Of a DNA stretch of 24,445 nt, positions 21,613 to 24,445 are shown piece after piece; the first letter of the stretch is position 1, and each line of letters begins with the position of its first letter. The position numbers and the translations under genes are program-made. Below the pieces are notes generated by a model. The model did no database searches. It was given only the letters and a program-made list of their open reading frames with translations, and was not told where the DNA came from. The stretch covers positions 1 through 24,445 of the forward strand of contig CAJTJA010000036.1 of NCBI GenBank assembly GCA_910576845.1. Reading direction: 5' to 3'. The DNA is from an uncultured Oscillibacter sp. GTDB lineage: Bacteria; Bacillota; Clostridia; Oscillospirales; Oscillospiraceae.

Positions 21613-21810
21613 ATGAAAAAATTTAAAATACCGAAGGTTCCAGTCTCCGCCACAAAATCCGTCCGGTTTCCCGTAGATGTCATCGAACAGGTGGAGGCAG
21701 CGATTCGGGGCAAGGACTGTACGTTTACAGCTTTTGTAGTCGAGGCCGTCCGGGTGGCCTTGGAGAACCTGGAGGAGGACGGGGACGCCGAAGGGGAGGG
21801 CCATCCGTAA
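21613..21810 (+). CDS. Ribbon-helix-helix (Arc/YlcI-like) protein
   Basis: 65 residues from ATG 21613. Longer in-frame starts upstream run through the dyad. The core KSVRFPVDVIEQVEAAIRGK followed by CTFTAFVVEAVRVALENLEE gives a short beta strand and two helices, the pattern of Arc/MetJ-like DNA-binding dimers. The strand residues that would contact bases are S-V-R-F. The protein is basic at the N-terminus (KKFKIPK) and acidic at the end. No toxin partner is evident in the next 300 bp, so it may be a lone regulator. Confidence 0.7.
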   Translation: MKKFKIPKVPVSATKSVRFPVDVIEQVEAAIRGKDCTFTAFVVEAVRVALENLEEDGDAEGEGHP

Positions 21811-21906
21811 ACAGGGCCAACAGGAACCCGCCGTTCACCGAATGTCCCCCGCAGAGGCCGTCACCCCCGGCGGCCCGTTCCCTATGCCCCCAAACCCCAA
21901 AGTCCC

Positions 21907-21937
21907 AAAAGGCCGGGAGCTTACGCTCCCGGCCTTT
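21907..21937 (+). terminator. Terminator, remnant of a third repeat unit
   Basis: GGCCGGGAGC-TTAC-GCTCCCGGCC is a perfect 10-bp stem flanked by AAAA and TTTC. With the following 21938-21951 it differs by one base from the end of the 189-bp repeat unit found twice further on. It can serve the ribbon-helix-helix gene. Nothing else was seen in 21811-21906. Confidence 0.75.
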
Positions 21938-21951
21938 CAGGCTGGCGAATA

Positions 21952-22114
21952 AGAACCTGTATTCATAACCGGGGGATGCCGGATGGGCGAGGATTTTTCC
22001 TGGCAAACAAGGAGATTTTCCGCGGCAATCCTGACGGATTACAAGGGAAAGCGACGCCGCATGGCAAGAAAAGGACCGTCCAGGCGGCATTCAACGGTTG
22101 TGAATACAGGTTCT
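21952..22114. mobile_element. MITE, about 163 bp, inserted in a palindrome loop
   Basis: Inverted ends AGAACCTGTATTCATAACCG (21952-21971) and the complement at 22095-22114 match with one mismatch. There is no coding capacity. The same flanks occur joined without the element at 22292-22324, which gives the empty site: the MITE sits in the 7-nt AT-rich loop between two 13-bp palindrome arms. Flanks AATA on both sides suggest a 4-bp target duplication, with a one-base difference from the empty site. Confidence 0.85.
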
Positions 22115-22118
22115 AAAT

Positions 22119-22294
22119 ATTATCGCCAGCCTGAACAAGTTTTCAATACTTCACAGAAGTTTTGAAAACTTATGATTTTAATGGTGCAGGAAACCCCTCC
22201 TGGGTTTCCCGCACACACCCTTCCTTCCCGTTGCGCCGCTCTTCTTCCCTTTTGGGAAACCTAAAAGGCCGGGAGCTTACGCCCCCGGCCTTTC
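22119..22294. repeat. 176-bp repeat unit, copy 1
   Basis: Identical over 176 bp to copy 2 at 22308-22483; the period is 189 bp including a 13-bp linker. The unit carries a stem of 10+5 bp with one T-T mismatch and a 3-nt loop (22137-22171), a second hairpin GTGC-A-GGAAACCC/GGGTTTCC-C-GCAC, and a terminator-like stem GGCCGGGAGC/GCCCCCGGCC. A downstream GGGAAACC could pair with GGGTTTCCC instead of the upstream arm. No reading frame is likely. A structured RNA or a repeat of unknown role. Confidence 0.75.
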
Positions 22295-22324
22295 AGGCTG
22301 GCGAATAATTATCGCCAGCCTGAA
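22292..22324. repeat. 13-bp perfect palindrome at the repeat junction (empty MITE site)
   Basis: TTCAGGCTGGCGA (22292-22304) and TCGCCAGCCTGAA (22312-22324) flank the loop ATAATTA. The same arms, split by the MITE, lie at 21938-21951 and following 22119. Confidence 0.8.
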
Positions 22325-22483
22325 CAAGTTTTCAATACTTCACAGAAGTTTTGAAAACTTATGATTTTAATGGTGCAGGAAACCCCTCCTGGGTTTCCCG
22401 CACACACCCTTCCTTCCCGTTGCGCCGCTCTTCTTCCCTTTTGGGAAACCTAAAAGGCCGGGAGCTTACGCCCCCGGCCTTTC
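22308..22483. repeat. 176-bp repeat unit, copy 2
   Basis: Exact copy of 22119-22294. Its long hairpin is at 22326-22360. On the plus strand it ends with the stem at 22452-22482, and on the minus strand that stem is placed to terminate the DUF1015 gene. Confidence 0.75.
22452..22482 (-). terminator. Terminator of the DUF1015 gene
   Basis: On the minus strand GGCCGGGGGC-GTAA-GCTCCCGGCC is followed by TTTTAGG, 25 nt after the gene stop at 22508. One mismatch lies in the stem. It is also the 3' end of the repeat unit. Confidence 0.65.
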
Positions 22484-22507
22484 TCTATTTATTATTATGT
22501 TTTATAT

Positions 22508-23791
22508 TTATCTGATTTTCCGTGCCTCCACGTAATACCGCTTGTCCTCCGCGTGGCCCATGGAAAATGTCTTCCTGGGCAGCACGCCGTCGGCCATCAC
22601 GGTCTTAAAAAGCTGCTGCTTCCCCATGGCAGGGAGCTTGAAGCCGATGCTGTCCGGCTTGCTGCCCAGGCGGTCTGTCACCTCGCCGCCGTGGATATAA
22701 TCCACCTCGCCGCCGTGGTCCTTGACATAACTGTCCAAAAACACCTGAAGCGTCCCAACCGCCAGCTGAACCCGGGGGGTTGGAACGGTGATAAAGCCCC
22801 TGCCGCCGGCGTGGGTGTAAGCGATGACATGGCCCTCGCCCCTGCCCTCATAAGCATCAGGATAATACTCCTTCAGCGCTTTCAGCACCTCTTCCGGCTT
22901 CACGCCGAATACCACACGGTGAATAGGTTCAAACTGGAGCGCGCTGTCATGGTTGTTCACCACTTCCGCCAAGGCGTACCGGGCAGGGAGGTTGGCCCAC
23001 TCACTCTCAGGGGTGACTTTTTTCAAATCCTCATAGCACTGCTTGGCGGTGGCCAGAGAGTGATTCCCGTCCCCCACGGCAAAGAGCAGAGGAGGGACGT
23101 CCCTCACGCCGTATTTCCATGCCTGCTCCTCCGGAGAGCAGAGCGCGGCCAGAGCGTCCGCCGTCTCCTCCATCTGAGCCGCCGTCAGCTTCCAGCCGGT
23201 GATACTGCCGCCCCCCTGCTGGAGCGGGAAGCTGTAAAGCCGCTCCATCTCACTGGACGCACGGGTCAGCGGCTCGATGACGGTTTTGCCTGGATCATCA
23301 ATGAGCAGCATCACATGGGGCAGCTCAATGGGAGCATTTCTGCGCACCTTGACACGGGGAGGTATGCGGGAGAGAACCGTGCCTTCGGTGGCCCGGATCA
23401 AAGCGCCGGAGCCGGGAGTAAAGTCGTATTGTTCCAGGTCCACCATGCCCACAAGCCCGTGACGGACCTTTCCATCGGACTGGACCCGTTCAACATAAAG
23501 GAGGCTGTCCTTCAGCTCCCGGAACAAGCCGTCAGAAAGATACCTGTCCATCGCCGCGTTAACGCCTGAAATGCGTTCCTCCACATCAGGGGCGTTCAGC
23601 GCCGCCTCCGGGAGAATCAAACGGAGAGCGGAAGGGGCGTTCCCGACGGTATCCTCCACCGCCTGCCAGTACTCCGGCTGAGAGGTAAACTGGTCACAGG
23701 CCACCACAGCCCATTTCGTCATGTCCGTGCCCGCTTTCGGCAGGAGGATACCGGCGGGGTAAAAGCCCAGTTTTTCAAATTTTGGATTCAT
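22508..23791 (-). CDS. DUF1015 family protein
   Basis: 427 residues, normal for the family. The signature GDGNHSLATAKQCYEDLK near the centre corresponds to the conserved DG(H/N)H motif of DUF1015. Other stretches are KWAVVACDQFTSQPEYW near the N-terminus and DYIHGGEVTDRLGSKPDSIG near the end. Biochemical function is not established to my knowledge; in many Clostridia these genes lie beside serine biosynthesis genes such as serA and serC. That fits the ThrH-like phosphatase gene 208 nt upstream on the same strand. ATG at 23791 follows GGGAGA. A 12-bp dyad lies just upstream. Confidence 0.88.
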   Translation of the reverse strand: MNPKFEKLGFYPAGILLPKAGTDMTKWAVVACDQFTSQPEYWQAVEDTVGNAPSALRLILPEAALNAPDVEERISGVNAAMDRYLSDGLFRELKDSLLYVERVQSDGKVRHGLVGMVDLEQYDFTPGSGALIRATEGTVLSRIPPRVKVRRNAPIELPHVMLLIDDPGKTVIEPLTRASSEMERLYSFPLQQGGGSITGWKLTAAQMEETADALAALCSPEEQAWKYGVRDVPPLLFAVGDGNHSLATAKQCYEDLKKVTPESEWANLPARYALAEVVNNHDSALQFEPIHRVVFGVKPEEVLKALKEYYPDAYEGRGEGHVIAYTHAGGRGFITVPTPRVQLAVGTLQVFLDSYVKDHGGEVDYIHGGEVTDRLGSKPDSIGFKLPAMGKQQLFKTVMADGVLPRKTFSMGHAEDKRYYVEARKIR

Positions 23792-23814
23792 GTCGGGTCT
23801 CCCTTCTTATGCCC

Positions 23815-23843
23815 CGTTTGCGCATTCCGGCAATGCGCAAACG
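23815..23843 (-). promoter_or_regulatory. 12-bp perfect dyad upstream of the DUF1015 gene
   Basis: CGTTTGCGCATT (23815-23826) and AATGCGCAAACG (23832-23843) are exactly complementary with a CCGGC loop. It lies 24 nt upstream of the DUF1015 start, within its probable leader. It could be an operator, a terminator arm for the upstream gene without U-tract, or an RNA hairpin. Nothing recognised elsewhere in 23844-23999. Confidence 0.5.
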
Positions 23844-23999
23844 AGGCCTGCTTGTTTTTGGTTCTCCCGGATGGCCGCCGCCGTGACGGCCCCCAGACAG
23901 ATTCAGAACAGAGGAAGCGCCGGAGAAGCCGGGATCACCGGCGGCTCCTTGGAAATCTCCCAAAGAGTCCCGCGGAAAAAGGCGAGGTCCATGCCTGCC

Positions 24000-24445
24000 T
24001 CACAGCGCCGCTTTGATAGCGGCAAGCAGATCGTCAAACTCCTCATAAGCGGGAAGATTCGGGTAGTCCTTCTTAATCTGCTCGGTGCTCTTGAAGAGGA
24101 AGCCCGCCTTGCTGGCCTGAATCATAGCCAGGTCATTAAAGCTGTCTCCGGCGGCGATGGTCTCATAGCCGATGGACTGGAGGGCCTTGACCGTAGTGAG
24201 CTTGGACTTCTCGCAGCGCATCTTATATCCGGTAATCTCGCCATTCCCGGCCACCTCTAAGGTATTGCAGAAGATGGTGGGCCAGCCCAGCTTCTTCATC
24301 AGCGGCTTTGCGAACTGCTCGAAAGTATCGCTGAGAATGAGGACCTGCGTCGTGGCGCGGAGCTCGTCCAGAAACTCCTTGGCCCCGGGGATGGGGTCAA
24401 TCTTGGCAATGGTAGCCTGAATTTCCTTCAGACCAAGGCCGTGTT
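24000..24445 (-). CDS. thrH: ThrH-like phosphoserine phosphatase, 5' part missing
   Basis: The frame is open from the window edge to the stop at 24000-24002, giving the last 147 residues. HAD-superfamily motifs II and III are visible: LILSDTFEQFAKPLMKKLG, with the Ser following the strand, and IAAGDSFNDLAMIQASKAG, with the metal-binding Asp pair. The motif I aspartates lie outside the window. The sequence resembles ThrH (phosphoserine phosphatase/homoserine phosphotransferase) more than SerB, in the segments DTFEQFAKPL and GDSFNDLAM. It hydrolyses O-phosphoserine in serine synthesis. An internal ATG at 24299 is not the start, because conserved sequence continues upstream. Confidence 0.8.
   Translation of the reverse strand, partial: HGLGLKEIQATIAKIDPIPGAKEFLDELRATTQVLILSDTFEQFAKPLMKKLGWPTIFCNTLEVAGNGEITGYKMRCEKSKLTTVKALQSIGYETIAAGDSFNDLAMIQASKAGFLFKSTEQIKKDYPNLPAYEEFDDLLAAIKAAL

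Noticed and set aside
22119..22483. CRISPR array
   Set aside because: Units are 176 bp and identical with a 13-bp linker, not short repeats with unique spacers; no cas gene is present.

Overview
The window looks like a chromosomal segment of a GC-rich anaerobic Firmicute, most likely a gut member of the Clostridia/Oscillospiraceae (Flavonifractor, Intestinimonas or Pseudoflavonifractor type). This is inferred from strong AGGAGG ribosome sites, the protein families (DUF815 ATPase, DUF1015, DUF523, YgeW/YgeY, YheO-like regulator), and dense operons separated by short MITE-like repeats. No rRNA, tRNA, CRISPR array, transposase or prophage module was seen. Most genes lie on the minus strand.

Left part (1-5500): the end of a MATE efflux gene, then a decaying region. 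This region holds a MITE inside a small unknown ORF, a multiply frameshifted precorrin-2 dehydrogenase (siroheme synthase) pseudogene, an intact FecCD-type permease and FecE-type ATPase, and a wrecked remnant of their substrate-binding protein. A complete siroheme/4Fe-4S sulfite/nitrite reductase with a translationally coupled 55-residue ORF follows. An importer without its binding protein and a siroheme enzyme beside a dead siroheme gene suggest partial loss of a once coherent module.

Middle (5500-14350): DUF523 and DUF815 ATPase genes overlap as a pair. Next comes a branched-chain amino acid operon of about 6.6 kb read on the minus strand: promoter, leader peptide with eleven consecutive Ile/Leu/Val residues, attenuator, ilvB-2, ilvN-2, GIY-YIG-like gene, DUF1877 gene, ilvB-1, ilvN-1, ilvC, terminator. 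Two complete acetohydroxyacid synthases share one operon, and one of them lacks the tryptophan linked to 2-ketobutyrate preference.

Right-middle (14350-20650): a PfkB-family sugar kinase on the plus strand. Then a minus-strand catabolic cluster: ygeY, a frameshifted small membrane ORF, the knotted carbamoyltransferase ygeW, and carbamate kinase. A YheO-like PAS/HTH regulator is divergent from ygeY. Its only sensible start is ACG, because an in-frame stop lies just upstream. YgeW would release carbamoyl phosphate and carbamate kinase would make ATP from it.

Right end (20700-24445): small unknown genes, a ribbon-helix-helix protein with dyads upstream, and a gene-free 700-bp stretch. That stretch has a second MITE inserted in the loop of a palindrome and two identical 176-bp units with several strong hairpins. 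A DUF1015 gene and the 3' part of a ThrH-like phosphoserine phosphatase, cut by the window edge, end the window.
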